19,103 nucleotides of DNA from an uncultured Verrucomicrobia subdivision 3 bacterium (GCA_903921455.1 CAIXPZ010000046.1:1-19103); one strand, 5' to 3'. Positions 8,039-15,718 are shown, counted from the stretch's first letter. Numbers and translations: made by a program. Notes: generated by a model from the letters alone, not told the origin.

Positions 8039-8443
8039 ATGGAAAAAACAAAACCAAAAAACGCAGCCGCAGCACCCGCTTCAAACGCGCCAGTTGAATA
8101 CCGTGAAAATCCGCGCACCAATGAAAAGATTGATGCGTGGATTAAAAACAATCCCGACGGCTTCAAATTCTACGACGAAATGCCCCATGACCGCGCCGTC
8201 CGCAAGCTCGTCTTGAATGAGGTTGAAAAATATGAACGGATGCAAAAGATGAACTCCGGCATCATGCAAAAACTCAATGCCGATCCCGAAGCAAAGCAGG
8301 CGTATGAAATACTTTTGAAGCGTGTTCCCGAAGCCGACCGCGAACGGGCGACCGCTTCCATTGCAAAACACGTTTTTCAACTTGGCGCACCGCGCAACGA
8401 CCGTGCCAAAACGCAAGGTGCGGGCGGTGGAATGCGGGTGTGA
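8039..8443 (+). CDS. Small hydrophilic hypothetical protein, end of the T4SS operon
   Basis: A 134-residue protein starting 27 bases after the lipoprotein gene, with no signal peptide or membrane helix, so it should be cytoplasmic. The N-terminus is Ala/Pro-rich and disordered (NAAAAPASNAP). The middle is charged and helical (DRAVRKLVLNEVEKYERMQK, then AYEILLKRVPEADRERA). The tail is basic and Gly-rich. No known domain is recognised. Its place as the last gene before the hairpin-rich gap suggests an accessory T4SS or DNA-processing role, but nothing in the sequence shows it. Confidence 0.65.
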   Translation: MEKTKPKNAAAAPASNAPVEYRENPRTNEKIDAWIKNNPDGFKFYDEMPHDRAVRKLVLNEVEKYERMQKMNSGIMQKLNADPEAKQAYEILLKRVPEADRERATASIAKHVFQLGAPRNDRAKTQGAGGGMRV

Positions 8444-8463
8444 CGATAAAATTTGCGCGGGTC

Positions 8464-8554
8464 AAAGACTTGCGGCTTTTGCTACGGCGTGGCGCTCCGG
8501 TTCGCCGTTCCAGCGTCGAACTCCGCGCCCAGCCTACAAAAGCCGCAAGACTTT
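8464..8554. repeat. 91-nt imperfect palindrome (large hairpin) after the T4SS operon
   Basis: The outer arms are 18 bases each, AAAGACTTGCGGCTTTTG at 8464-8481 and CAAAAGCCGCAAGACTTT at 8537-8554, complementary with one mismatch. Further pairing is possible inside: GGCGC (8491-8495) with GCGCC (8525-8529), GTTCG with CGAAC near the tip, or alternatively ACGGCG with CGCCGT. No T-run follows. Two smaller hairpins follow before the next gene: CTTGG/CCAAG (8564-8579) and ACCGC/GCGGT (8606-8622). It could act as an mRNA end structure, a recombination or transfer site, or a dispersed repeat. Part of it, TGCTACGG (8480-8487) and CCGTTCC (8505-8511), recurs around the hairpin at 14313-14369. Confidence 0.65.
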
Positions 8555-8642
8555 GCCTTTCCGCTTGGAAGCAACCAAGGGCTGCGCTGCCGTCGCTTGA
8601 AGTGAACCGCGACCGCAGCGGTGAAAAATAAAAAGGTTACGC

Positions 8643-9014
8643 ATGACCAACCCTAAAAAAATAAACGTCATTGGCCCGCAATTGCAAATGCTGCGGAAAT
8701 GGCGTCGCTGGACGCAAAGCGACCTGTCAACCAAACTATGTGCATTGGGCTGGAAAATAAGTCGTGTTTCGGTGGCCCAAATGGAAATCACACAAAAGCG
8801 AATTACGGATTGTGATTTAATTTTTTTGGCAAAAGCCCTGAACGTCAACATCGCTGATTTTTTCCCCTCATCCTGCTCGCCGCAAAACATCCGTTCAAAG
8901 ATCAAGTCGCGCCGTTTAATGCGGCGGCCAGCCGCGTTGTCTGCACATCCCCGTCCCAAGCCAGTCCCCAAGCCCCGCTTTGATTTCAAAGAGGCGTCGC
9001 AACGCAGATACTAG
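8643..9014 (+). CDS. XRE-type helix-turn-helix regulator
   Basis: A 123-residue protein preceded by AAAAGG (8631-8636) six bases from the ATG. Residues ~10-75 form a Cro/C1-like HTH: IGPQLQMLRKWRRWTQ, then SRVSVAQME in the recognition-helix region, and ALNVNIADFF closing the domain. The remainder is basic and Pro-rich (RPKPVPKPR), probably disordered. It ends 26 bases before the likely start of the large methyltransferase-helicase gene, so it probably controls that gene, as small XRE proteins often do for modification genes. The domain aligns without gaps to the XRE protein at 15891-16160, with about one third identical residues by eye. Confidence 0.82.
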   Translation: MTNPKKINVIGPQLQMLRKWRRWTQSDLSTKLCALGWKISRVSVAQMEITQKRITDCDLIFLAKALNVNIADFFPSSCSPQNIRSKIKSRRLMRRPAALSAHPRPKPVPKPRFDFKEASQRRY

Positions 9015-9039
9015 CTTTTTTTCAGAACGCTGTTATTTT

Positions 9040-12000
9040 ATGGCCAAGCGACCGAACCAAAATGATGATGGTGGGCAGTTAAACCTATTTTCATCCAACC
9101 CAAATCGTTATGACAGCAATCACACTGACCCAATACGGCAGAATGGCGGAGAAACATTGGCGCGAATTCCGCCCGAACATGGTGGCGGAAATGGAAGTCA
9201 AAGGAGTTCTTCAGGAGATGCTCTTGGAGGCCGAGGAGAAAACGGCGAGCGAGATGCACGACCTGACCATGAAGTTTCAGCAGCAAGGCTTGACGGCGCA
9301 ACAGGCGAACGACCGGGCGTGGGAAATGGTGCGGGAGGAATACATTCTCCTGCCGCCCGAAGCGAACGAGTAGTCCGCAATCAAAATAATTACCGGATTT
9401 CCCCCGCCGATGGCGTTGGCACAGGCTCGCCCAAGGAAAAATGCCGCGCCAATCTCGCCGCGATAAAACTGGTTCGCAAACTTCAGGCGGAAAACCGACC
9501 GGCCACCCAAGAGGAAAAATCCGCGCTCGTGCGTTATGTCGGCTGGGGCGGACTACCGCAGATTTTCAATCCGGCGACTGACTGGCAGGCCGAAAGTCGG
9601 GAACTTGCCCGGCTGATTTCCAAAGAAGAATTCCGGCTTGCCCGCGCTTCCACGCTCAACGCCCATTACACATCCGGCGAAATCATTCAGGGAATGTATG
9701 CGGCATTGGAGCGTTTAGGATTCAAAGAGGGACGCATATTAGAACCAGCTTGCGGCATCGGCCATTTCGTCGGCTTCATGCCGGAAGCCATGCAGTCGCA
9801 ATCCGTCATCACCGGCATTGAGCTTGATCCGGTGACGGCGCAAATTGCCAAAGCCCTTTATCCCGACGCCGACATCCGCAGCGAAGCTTTTGAAAAGGCG
9901 AACGTGGCGGATGAATTTTACGACGTTGCCATTTCCAACATTCCCTTTGGCGACTACAAACCCTTCGACCCCAAGTTCAATAAACAGGGTTTTCTCATCC
10001 ATGATTATTTCTTCGCCAGAGGACTCGAAAAAGTCCGCCCCGGCGGAATCGTCATGTTCATTACATCGCGCGGCACGATGGATAAAATGGACAATACGCT
10101 TCGCAAATATGTTGCCGACCGCGCAAGTTTGATCGGCGCAATCCGTTTGCCGAACACGGCTTTCAAACGCAACGCCAATACCGAAGTCACCACCGACATC
10201 ATCATTCTTAAAAAACTGCGCCCGCGTGAAACCACCAAAGGAGTTAAATGGGAAAAGGTCATTCCTTACACCAGCACCAACGGCGAAGTCATTCCGATTA
10301 ACGAGTATTTCGTCAATAACCAGAACATGATGCTGGGTGAGATGCAGCTAAAAGGGCGGATGTATTCGCAGAGCCAACCCACGCTGGTCAGTGACGGCAA
10401 GGACATCAAGGAGGCATTGGCCGAGGCGGTCAAAAATCTCCCCACAAAAATTTATGAACCGCTCAATCGTTCGCTGGATGTCACCGCAGCGGAACAGGCC
10501 ATTCCCGCACCCGGCCACGTCAAACCCAACGCTTACACCCTTCACGACGACGAAATTGCCCTGCGTGAAGGCGACAAGCTGATTCCACTGTCGCATTTGC
10601 CGGTTCAAACAAAACTTCGCATCCGCAGCATGATTAAAGTGCGCGACGCGGTGCGGCAGTGTTTGCGGACACAATTGGAAGATGCCGACGAGGATGAAAT
10701 CAAACTCGCGCGCAACCAACTCAACCAGGCTTACGACCGATTTGTCGCCCGTCACGGGCCGGTGTCTGACCGGGTGAACGCGCTGGCTCTTCGCGGCGAT
10801 CCAGACCTGCCCCTGTTATTTTCATTGGAGAATTACGACACGGAAACCAACAAGGCCACCAAGACTTCAATCTTCCGTGAGCGCACGATCCAAAAACAAA
10901 AGCCCATCACGTCGGTTCAATCACCCAAAGAAGCCGTCATTGTTTCACTGAATGAAAAAGGCCGCGTGGACTTGGAACACATGGCTTTCTTGTTGTCCCG
11001 ACCGGCAGAGGAGTTTTTGCCGGAACTCAAAGGCGTGTTGTTTCTCAACCCGCAAACGCAGTCATGGGAAACGGAAGACCATTATCTTTCCGGCGATGTC
11101 CGCGACAAACTTCGCATCGCCGAAGCCGCCAGCCTCACCGAGCCGCGCTATCAGGAAAATGTCGGTGCGCTCAAATCCGTTCAGCCGGAAGATTTGTCGG
11201 CGACCCAGATTGACGCGCGGCTGGGCGCGTGCTGGCTTCCCGTAAAAGATTTTGAAAAATTCGCCCGCGAGTTGCTGGGCGCGGATGACATCAAAGTTTT
11301 CTTCACTTCCCAACTTGGCACCTGGACGGTGCAGGCCGGGCCGACCACCAAAGGTTCGGTTGCCAATACCACCGACTGGGGAACGAATCGCGCCTCGGCT
11401 TTGGAATTGGTTGAAGACGCGCTGAATTTGCGAACGCCGACCATTTACGACACGGTGAAGGACGGCAAAAAGGACAAGCAGGTGGTCAACGCCAACTCCA
11501 CCGAGGGCGCGCGGGAAAAGCAGCAGAAAATCAAAGACCGTTTCCGGGAATGGATCTGGCAGGACGACGAGCGGCGCGAACGCCTCGTCAAAAAATACAA
11601 CGAGGAATTCAATGCCGTCCGGTTGCGGGTGTTCAACGGGCAACATCTGACTTTGCCCGGAGCCAGCCACACCATCCAATTGCAGCATCATCAAAAGTCG
11701 GGTGTGTGGCGCATTGTGCAGACGCCCAACACGCTGCTCGGCCATGTGGTCGGCGCGGGCAAGACCTACACGATGGTCGCGGCGGGCATGGAATTAAAAC
11801 GGCTGGGACTCGCCCGCAAGCCGATGTTCACCGTTCCCAACCACATGCTCGGCCAGTTCTCGTCCGAACTGCTCATGCTTTATCCCAGCGCAAACATTCT
11901 GGCGGCGACCAAGGAGGATTTTGAAAAGAACAAACGCCGCGAGTTGATGAGCCGCATCGCCACCGGCAATTGGGACGCGATCATCGTCACCCACTCCGGT

Positions 12001-14229
12001 TTTGAAAAAATCCCGATGTCTGAAAAATACCGGCGCGATTTTTTCCAGAGCCAGCTCGATGAATTGGACAGTGCGCTGCGCGAAATCCAAGGGGACAACG
12101 ACAACCGGCGCACCGTCAAACAATTGGAAGCGGCCAAGAAAAAGCTGGAAACCAGATTGGAACTGCTTTCCGCCGCCGAAAAAAAGGACGACACCCTCAC
12201 GTTTGAAGAACTCGGCATTGACCGGCTGTTTGTGGACGAGGCGCACTATTTCAAAAACCTGTTTTATATCTCGAAAATGACGCGCATCGCCGGACTGCCG
12301 CAAACGTCATCCGAACGCGCTTTCGATATGCTTTTGAAGACCCGCTACATTCAGGAGATCAACGGCGGCGGTGGAGTTGTGTTTGCGACGGGAACGCCGA
12401 TTGCTAACAGCGTCGCCGAAATGTTCACGATGCAGCGGTATTTGCAAATGGGAACCCTCAACAAGCAAAAGCTGCAACACTTCGATTCCTGGGCGGCAAC
12501 CTTTGGCGAGCCGGTGACGGCGATGGAGCTTGCGCCCGACGGCGCGGGCTACCGGCTCAATACGCGCTTCGCGCGCTTCATCAATGTGCCGGAACTGATG
12601 CAGATTTTTTGTCAGGTTGCCGACATCCAGACCGCCGACAAGTTGAAGCTGCCCGTGCCGGAGATGCAGACCGGCAAGCCGATGATTGTCCGTGCGTCAT
12701 CCACACCGGAACTGAAGGAGATTGTGAAAGGGCTGGTTATTCGCGCCGATGCCATCCGCAGCGGACGGGTTTCACCCACCGAAGACAATATGCTCAAAAT
12801 CACTTCCGAGGGACGGAAGGCGGCATTGGATTTGCGCGTGCTGAACCCACAGGCAAAGGATCATCCCGGCAGCAAAATCAATCTGGCGGTGGACAAGGTT
12901 TTTCAAATCTGGCAGGCCACGCAGCCAAACCGAAGTTCCCAGCTGGTCTTTTGCGATTTATCCACGCCTTCAAAACTGCGCCGCCAGTTTTGCGTTTACG
13001 ACGACCTGAAAGCCAAGCTGGTGGAACGCGGCATTCCCGCCGAAGAAATTGCCTTCATTCAGGATTACGACAGCGATGTTGAAAAACTCGCATTGTTCAA
13101 GGAAGTGAAGTCGGGAAAAAAACGGGTTCTCCTGGGCAGCACCCAAAAAATGGGCGCGGGAATGAATGTGCAGGAACGCCTCGTTGCGTTGCATCATCTC
13201 GATGCGCCGTGGCGACCCGCCGACGTGGAACAGCGCGAAGGCCGGATTTTGCGGCAGGGCAATCAGAATAAAACAATTCAGATTTATCGCTACGTCACCG
13301 AGGGCAGCTTTGACGCCTATATGTGGCAGACGCTGGAAACCAAGGCCAAGTTCATCCATCAGGTGATGACCGGCGACACGCACATCCGGCACATTGAGGA
13401 CATTGATTCACGCGCCTTGACGTATGCTGAAATAAAGGCCATCGCGTCCGGCAACCCGCTGGTGATTGAAAAGGCATCGGTGGACGCCGAAGTCATGCGG
13501 TTTAACCGGCTGCGCTCCCAACACGCCGAAACGCAGTATCGCATCCGTTCCGACCTGCGCCGGTTGATCGAGAAAATTCCTGATTCAAGGCAGCACATCG
13601 AAAATCTGAAACTGGACATGGCGCAGCGCACCGACACGCACGGCGACGCCTTTCAAATCCTTTTGGAAAAATCAGTGGTTAAAGACCGCGCCATTGCCGG
13701 TGAACTGCTCACCCGCATCGCGCGCCGCGTTCACGGCGCACAAAACCAATTCGACATCGGTTCGTTTGCGGGCTTCGAGCTTTCCGTCCGTGCCTCGCTT
13801 TGGGGGAGGGTTGAATTCGTTTTGAAAGGCAAAAATCATTATGCCTTGGACGCCACCGAAACTTCGCTGGGGACGGTTCGTTCGCTCGAATACTTCGTGC
13901 AAAACATGGAAGACCGGCTGGCGCATAAGCAAAGCGAACTGGCGGACGCGGAGAAAAAACACGGCGAACTGGAAACCAAAATCGGCCAGCCTTTCGAGCA
14001 TGAAGACAAACTGCAATCGCTCGGCATACGGCAAAAGGAATTGGAGGAGGCTTTGGACATCACCAAAAATCAGGCGGCAAATTCATTGGCAGCGGAAGCA
14101 ACCGAACAGGCCGTCGAAGTCGAGCCGGAGGCTGAAACCGAATCCGTCCAGACCAATGTGCGGCAATCGCGCGGCAAAACTCCGGCAACCAAAGCGACCG
14201 CCTCAGTGCGCGTAGCTATGGCGCATTAA
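9040..14229 (+). CDS. Giant N6-adenine methyltransferase / SNF2-type helicase fusion protein
   Basis: From ATG 9040 the product has 1729 residues. Order: disordered Gly/Ser/Arg-rich N-terminus (1-~125) with QLNLF at 13-17; an adenine methyltransferase domain with motif I EPACGIGHF (residues 235-243) and the catalytic-type motif NIPF (300-303, a variant of NPPF); a long middle; an SF2/SNF2 helicase with GAGKT (905-909), DEAH (1066-1069), TGTP (1117-1120) and QREGRILRQG (from 1398); and a C-terminal coiled coil (~1620-1690). Such fusions occur on plasmids, phages and conjugative elements. Phage P1 DarB, an antirestriction protein, has a similar layout, and defence roles are also known for helicase-methylases. 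Protection of transferred DNA is plausible but inferred. The 5' part overlaps another ORF (9110-9373). Confidence 0.9.
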   Translation: MAKRPNQNDDGGQLNLFSSNPNRYDSNHTDPIRQNGGETLARIPPEHGGGNGSQRSSSGDALGGRGENGERDARPDHEVSAARLDGATGERPGVGNGAGGIHSPAARSERVVRNQNNYRISPADGVGTGSPKEKCRANLAAIKLVRKLQAENRPATQEEKSALVRYVGWGGLPQIFNPATDWQAESRELARLISKEEFRLARASTLNAHYTSGEIIQGMYAALERLGFKEGRILEPACGIGHFVGFMPEAMQSQSVITGIELDPVTAQIAKALYPDADIRSEAFEKANVADEFYDVAISNIPFGDYKPFDPKFNKQGFLIHDYFFARGLEKVRPGGIVMFITSRGTMDKMDNTLRKYVADRASLIGAIRLPNTAFKRNANTEVTTDIIILKKLRPRETTKGVKWEKVIPYTSTNGEVIPINEYFVNNQNMMLGEMQLKGRMYSQSQPTLVSDGKDIKEALAEAVKNLPTKIYEPLNRSLDVTAAEQAIPAPGHVKPNAYTLHDDEIALREGDKLIPLSHLPVQTKLRIRSMIKVRDAVRQCLRTQLEDADEDEIKLARNQLNQAYDRFVARHGPVSDRVNALALRGDPDLPLLFSLENYDTETNKATKTSIFRERTIQKQKPITSVQSPKEAVIVSLNEKGRVDLEHMAFLLSRPAEEFLPELKGVLFLNPQTQSWETEDHYLSGDVRDKLRIAEAASLTEPRYQENVGALKSVQPEDLSATQIDARLGACWLPVKDFEKFARELLGADDIKVFFTSQLGTWTVQAGPTTKGSVANTTDWGTNRASALELVEDALNLRTPTIYDTVKDGKKDKQVVNANSTEGAREKQQKIKDRFREWIWQDDERRERLVKKYNEEFNAVRLRVFNGQHLTLPGASHTIQLQHHQKSGVWRIVQTPNTLLGHVVGAGKTYTMVAAGMELKRLGLARKPMFTVPNHMLGQFSSELLMLYPSANILAATKEDFEKNKRRELMSRIATGNWDAIIVTHSGFEKIPMSEKYRRDFFQSQLDELDSALREIQGDNDNRRTVKQLEAAKKKLETRLELLSAAEKKDDTLTFEELGIDRLFVDEAHYFKNLFYISKMTRIAGLPQTSSERAFDMLLKTRYIQEINGGGGVVFATGTPIANSVAEMFTMQRYLQMGTLNKQKLQHFDSWAATFGEPVTAMELAPDGAGYRLNTRFARFINVPELMQIFCQVADIQTADKLKLPVPEMQTGKPMIVRASSTPELKEIVKGLVIRADAIRSGRVSPTEDNMLKITSEGRKAALDLRVLNPQAKDHPGSKINLAVDKVFQIWQATQPNRSSQLVFCDLSTPSKLRRQFCVYDDLKAKLVERGIPAEEIAFIQDYDSDVEKLALFKEVKSGKKRVLLGSTQKMGAGMNVQERLVALHHLDAPWRPADVEQREGRILRQGNQNKTIQIYRYVTEGSFDAYMWQTLETKAKFIHQVMTGDTHIRHIEDIDSRALTYAEIKAIASGNPLVIEKASVDAEVMRFNRLRSQHAETQYRIRSDLRRLIEKIPDSRQHIENLKLDMAQRTDTHGDAFQILLEKSVVKDRAIAGELLTRIARRVHGAQNQFDIGSFAGFELSVRASLWGRVEFVLKGKNHYALDATETSLGTVRSLEYFVQNMEDRLAHKQSELADAEKKHGELETKIGQPFEHEDKLQSLGIRQKELEEALDITKNQAANSLAAEATEQAVEVEPEAETESVQTNVRQSRGKTPATKATASVRVAMAH
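9110..9373 (+). CDS. TnpV-like protein, overprinted inside the 5' end of the giant gene
   Basis: An 87-codon ORF in the +1 frame relative to the surrounding gene. The product reads as a compact helical protein: YGRMAEKHWREFRP, then KGVLQEMLLEAEEKTASEM, QQQGLTAQQANDRAWEMV and EEYILLP. The pattern YGRM..REFRP...KG.L...A.E...G.T...W..V..E.I resembles TnpV proteins encoded on clostridial conjugative transposons, whose function is unknown. By hand count about 75% of its codons end in G/C, against about 33% in the overlapping frame, so this frame looks like the constrained one. No Shine-Dalgarno is seen before the ATG. The family link is from memory of the consensus, not a search. Confidence 0.6.
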   Translation: MTAITLTQYGRMAEKHWREFRPNMVAEMEVKGVLQEMLLEAEEKTASEMHDLTMKFQQQGLTAQQANDRAWEMVREEYILLPPEANE

Positions 14230-14528
14230 ATTTTCGCCCGCCGCGCGAGTCGCGCCGGAAATCCGTTTAAGGCTTCGTGGAATTGCCGCTGGCATTATAT
14301 GCTGCGCTGCGCTTGGCAAGGATGCTACGGGTCGGCTCAAAAGCAGCCGCTTCCGTTCCTCCTTGCCAATGCTCGCTTCGCAAGGCTGCGGCCTCTAGGA
14401 ATTCACGAAGCACACCATAAGCCTCGGCTTGTCGGATGAAAAACAGTGAAGTGCAAATGGTGCGTAACGCTCGCCGTGAATGTCTGTGCGCAGCGGGAAA
14501 ACCAATCGGATAAGAGAACGAAAACAGT
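14230..14528. other. Non-coding gap after the giant gene, with a GC-rich dyad and a hairpin
   Basis: About 300 bases with no convincing gene on either strand. Right after the stop is the dyad GCGCGA-G-TCGCGC (14243-14255), whose core GCGAGTCGC recurs before the second XRE gene at 15871-15879. The main structure is the nested hairpin at 14313-14369, listed separately. GCTTCG (14375-14380) and CGAAGC (14406-14411) form a further possible stem. No T-run terminator follows the giant gene here; the first good terminator is at 14791-14819. Confidence 0.5.
14313..14369. repeat. 57-nt nested hairpin downstream of the giant gene
   Basis: The outer arms are a perfect 10-bp inverted repeat, TTGGCAAGGA (14313-14322) and TCCTTGCCAA (14360-14369). 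Inside, ACGG (14327-14330) pairs with CCGT (14353-14356) and CGGCT (14333-14337) with AGCCG (14345-14349), leaving a 7-base loop. That is 19 pairs in 57 bases. TGCTACGG (14323-14330) and CCGTTCC (14353-14359) also occur, in the same order and orientation, in the hairpin at 8464-8554. No T-run follows. It could be a dispersed intergenic repeat, a processing signal or a module boundary. Confidence 0.6.
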
Positions 14529-14742
14529 ATGAGCATATCCAGACGAGAATCGTCGGCGTTCCAACTGGCCGGAACTCACCGCCGCCGCCGACTTGCAGGG
14601 TGTCGCCTACCCAAGCCAATGGGATGCCGAGGCGACGACTGGACTTTTGGAATCGTTGCACGCCGTGAATTATCACTCGCTCGCCGGGGTTGTTTCCGAC
14701 CGGCTCGAAAAAGCCGGAGCAGCTCGCGCGTCGTCGGATTGA
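14529..14742 (+). pseudogene. Small gene with an apparent one-base frameshift near its start
   Basis: From 14533 to the TGA at 14740-14742 the frame is open and reads like protein: WPELTAAADLQGVAYPSQWD from 14566, then TTGLLESLHAVNYHSLAGVV and SDRLEKAGAARASSD. About two thirds of its codons end in G/C. It has no ATG in frame. The nearest ATG, at 14529, is out of frame by one base, so a single extra base between 14529 and 14566 would explain the pattern (about 70 residues if repaired). A terminator follows 49 bases after the stop. No family is recognised. It could be a decayed gene, a sequencing error, or a start at a non-ATG codon such as TTG at 14593. Confidence 0.5.
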
Positions 14743-14758
14743 CGCCGCAGACCGCCGC

Positions 14759-15718
14759 TTACGACAGCGCAACTGGCAAAGTTGATTCACATGGGCGGGA
14801 GCAATTCCGCCCATTTTTTCCCAAGCCGGAGGCGCAAAAGTTTTTCCCGACCTGCCGCAAGTGTGTGAGAAATTCCTGGGCGGCAAATTTAAGCGGTCGC
14901 TTGTTCCTCATAACAATCGCAATGGATCGTTTGGGCCAAGGGTTTTCCAGTTGCCGGTAGGTGATGGGGGTTGAGGTGTCGGCAATGGCTGTTTGTGGAA
15001 TCAAGGAAATGCCCTTGCCCGCCGCCACCAGTGTTTGAATGGTCGCAAGCTGGCCGCTGCGAATGACAATGCGCGGATGAAAATTGTGGCGGCGACCAAA
15101 GCCAATGGCGTAATCACTGAAGCTGTGATCTTCTTGCGACAAGATGAATTTTTCGGACATCAAATCTTCCTTGAAAATTTGCCGTTTGCGCGTGAGGGGA
15201 TGACTGGGATGGAGCGCCAGCAGCATTTCTTCGGAAAACAATGTCTCTGTTTCAAACCCGTGTTCCCGGACTGGCAAACTGACAAGACCCAAGTCCAGCT
15301 TGCCCGTCTCAATCAGTTGCAAGGATTGTTCCGCCATGTTTTCGTGAACGAACACTTGAATTTTCGGATGCCGCTCAACAAATGTTCCCAGAACGAGAGC
15401 CAGAAAACAGGGCGCAATTGTCGGCAAAACTCCAAAGGAAACTTTGCCCGCGCGGATTCCGTCGCTGCTGCGGATTTCCTGCTTGGCCTTTTCAATCTGC
15501 GCCAGAATCCGCGTTGCCCGCCGCAAAAGCAGGTTGCCCGCATTCGTCGGCACAATCAGCCGGTGGCTTCGGTTCAAAAGAGGTTTACCCACCCGGCTTT
15601 CCAGTTTTTGAACCTGCTCGCTCAAATTGGATTGGGAGATGTTGCAGCGAGCGGCAGCCTTGCTAAAGCTTCCCTGGTCAACCACCGCCATAAAATACCG
15701 TAATTGATTTGTGTCCAC
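14759..15718 (-). CDS. LysR-family transcriptional regulator (OxyR-like)
   Basis: A 319-residue regulator. Residues 1-60 are the winged HTH typical of LysR proteins (MDTNQLRYFMAVVDQGSFSK, AARCNISQSNLSEQVQKLE), followed by a linker helix and a periplasmic-binding-like effector domain (GVLPTIAPCFL, DLGLVSLPV, ILSQEDHSFSDYAIGFG, VAAGKGISLIPQ). It resembles OxyR in the effector domain, but the region where OxyR has a redox Cys here has Ser (EDHSFSDYA), so peroxide sensing by that thiol is unlikely. After AAQEFLTHLRQ, where such proteins usually end, about 25 unusual residues follow, overlapping a + strand terminator. It faces away from the XRE gene at 15891 across a dyad-rich gap and is probably autoregulated. 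Confidence 0.9.
   Translation of the reverse strand: MDTNQLRYFMAVVDQGSFSKAAARCNISQSNLSEQVQKLESRVGKPLLNRSHRLIVPTNAGNLLLRRATRILAQIEKAKQEIRSSDGIRAGKVSFGVLPTIAPCFLALVLGTFVERHPKIQVFVHENMAEQSLQLIETGKLDLGLVSLPVREHGFETETLFSEEMLLALHPSHPLTRKRQIFKEDLMSEKFILSQEDHSFSDYAIGFGRRHNFHPRIVIRSGQLATIQTLVAAGKGISLIPQTAIADTSTPITYRQLENPWPKRSIAIVMRNKRPLKFAAQEFLTHLRQVGKNFCASGLGKNGRNCSRPCESTLPVALS
14791..14819 (+). terminator. Rho-independent terminator for + strand transcripts
   Basis: Perfect 8-bp stem, ATGGGCGG (14791-14798) and CCGCCCAT (14807-14814), loop GAGCAATT, followed by a run of six T (14814-14819). It ends + strand transcription from the small gene at 14529-14742 and possibly from the giant gene. It lies inside the 3' end of the convergent LysR gene, so it also forms part of that coding sequence on the other strand. 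Confidence 0.8.

Noticed and set aside
8464..8554. Integron attC site
   Set aside because: The arms lack the RYYYAAC and GTTRRRY core boxes expected for attC, and there is no integron integrase or cassette array.
8322..8600. 92-codon + strand frame spanning the large hairpin
   Set aside because: It overlaps the small hydrophilic gene out of frame and runs through the palindrome; the translation is basic and featureless.
14395..14886. 163-codon minus-strand open frame across the gap after the giant gene
   Set aside because: Its translation is Arg/Ser/Cys-rich without domain character, and it overlaps the LysR gene end, the terminator and the better-coded + strand frame at 14533-14742.
14529..14960. 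143-codon + strand frame from ATG 14529 continuing in its own frame
   Set aside because: After the first few codons the translation is Arg-rich and low in plausibility, while the frame one base away reads like a real protein; it also runs through the terminator.
14993..15703. 236-codon + strand open frame opposite lysR
   Set aside because: The minus strand has unambiguous LysR motifs along its full length, so this is an antisense shadow.
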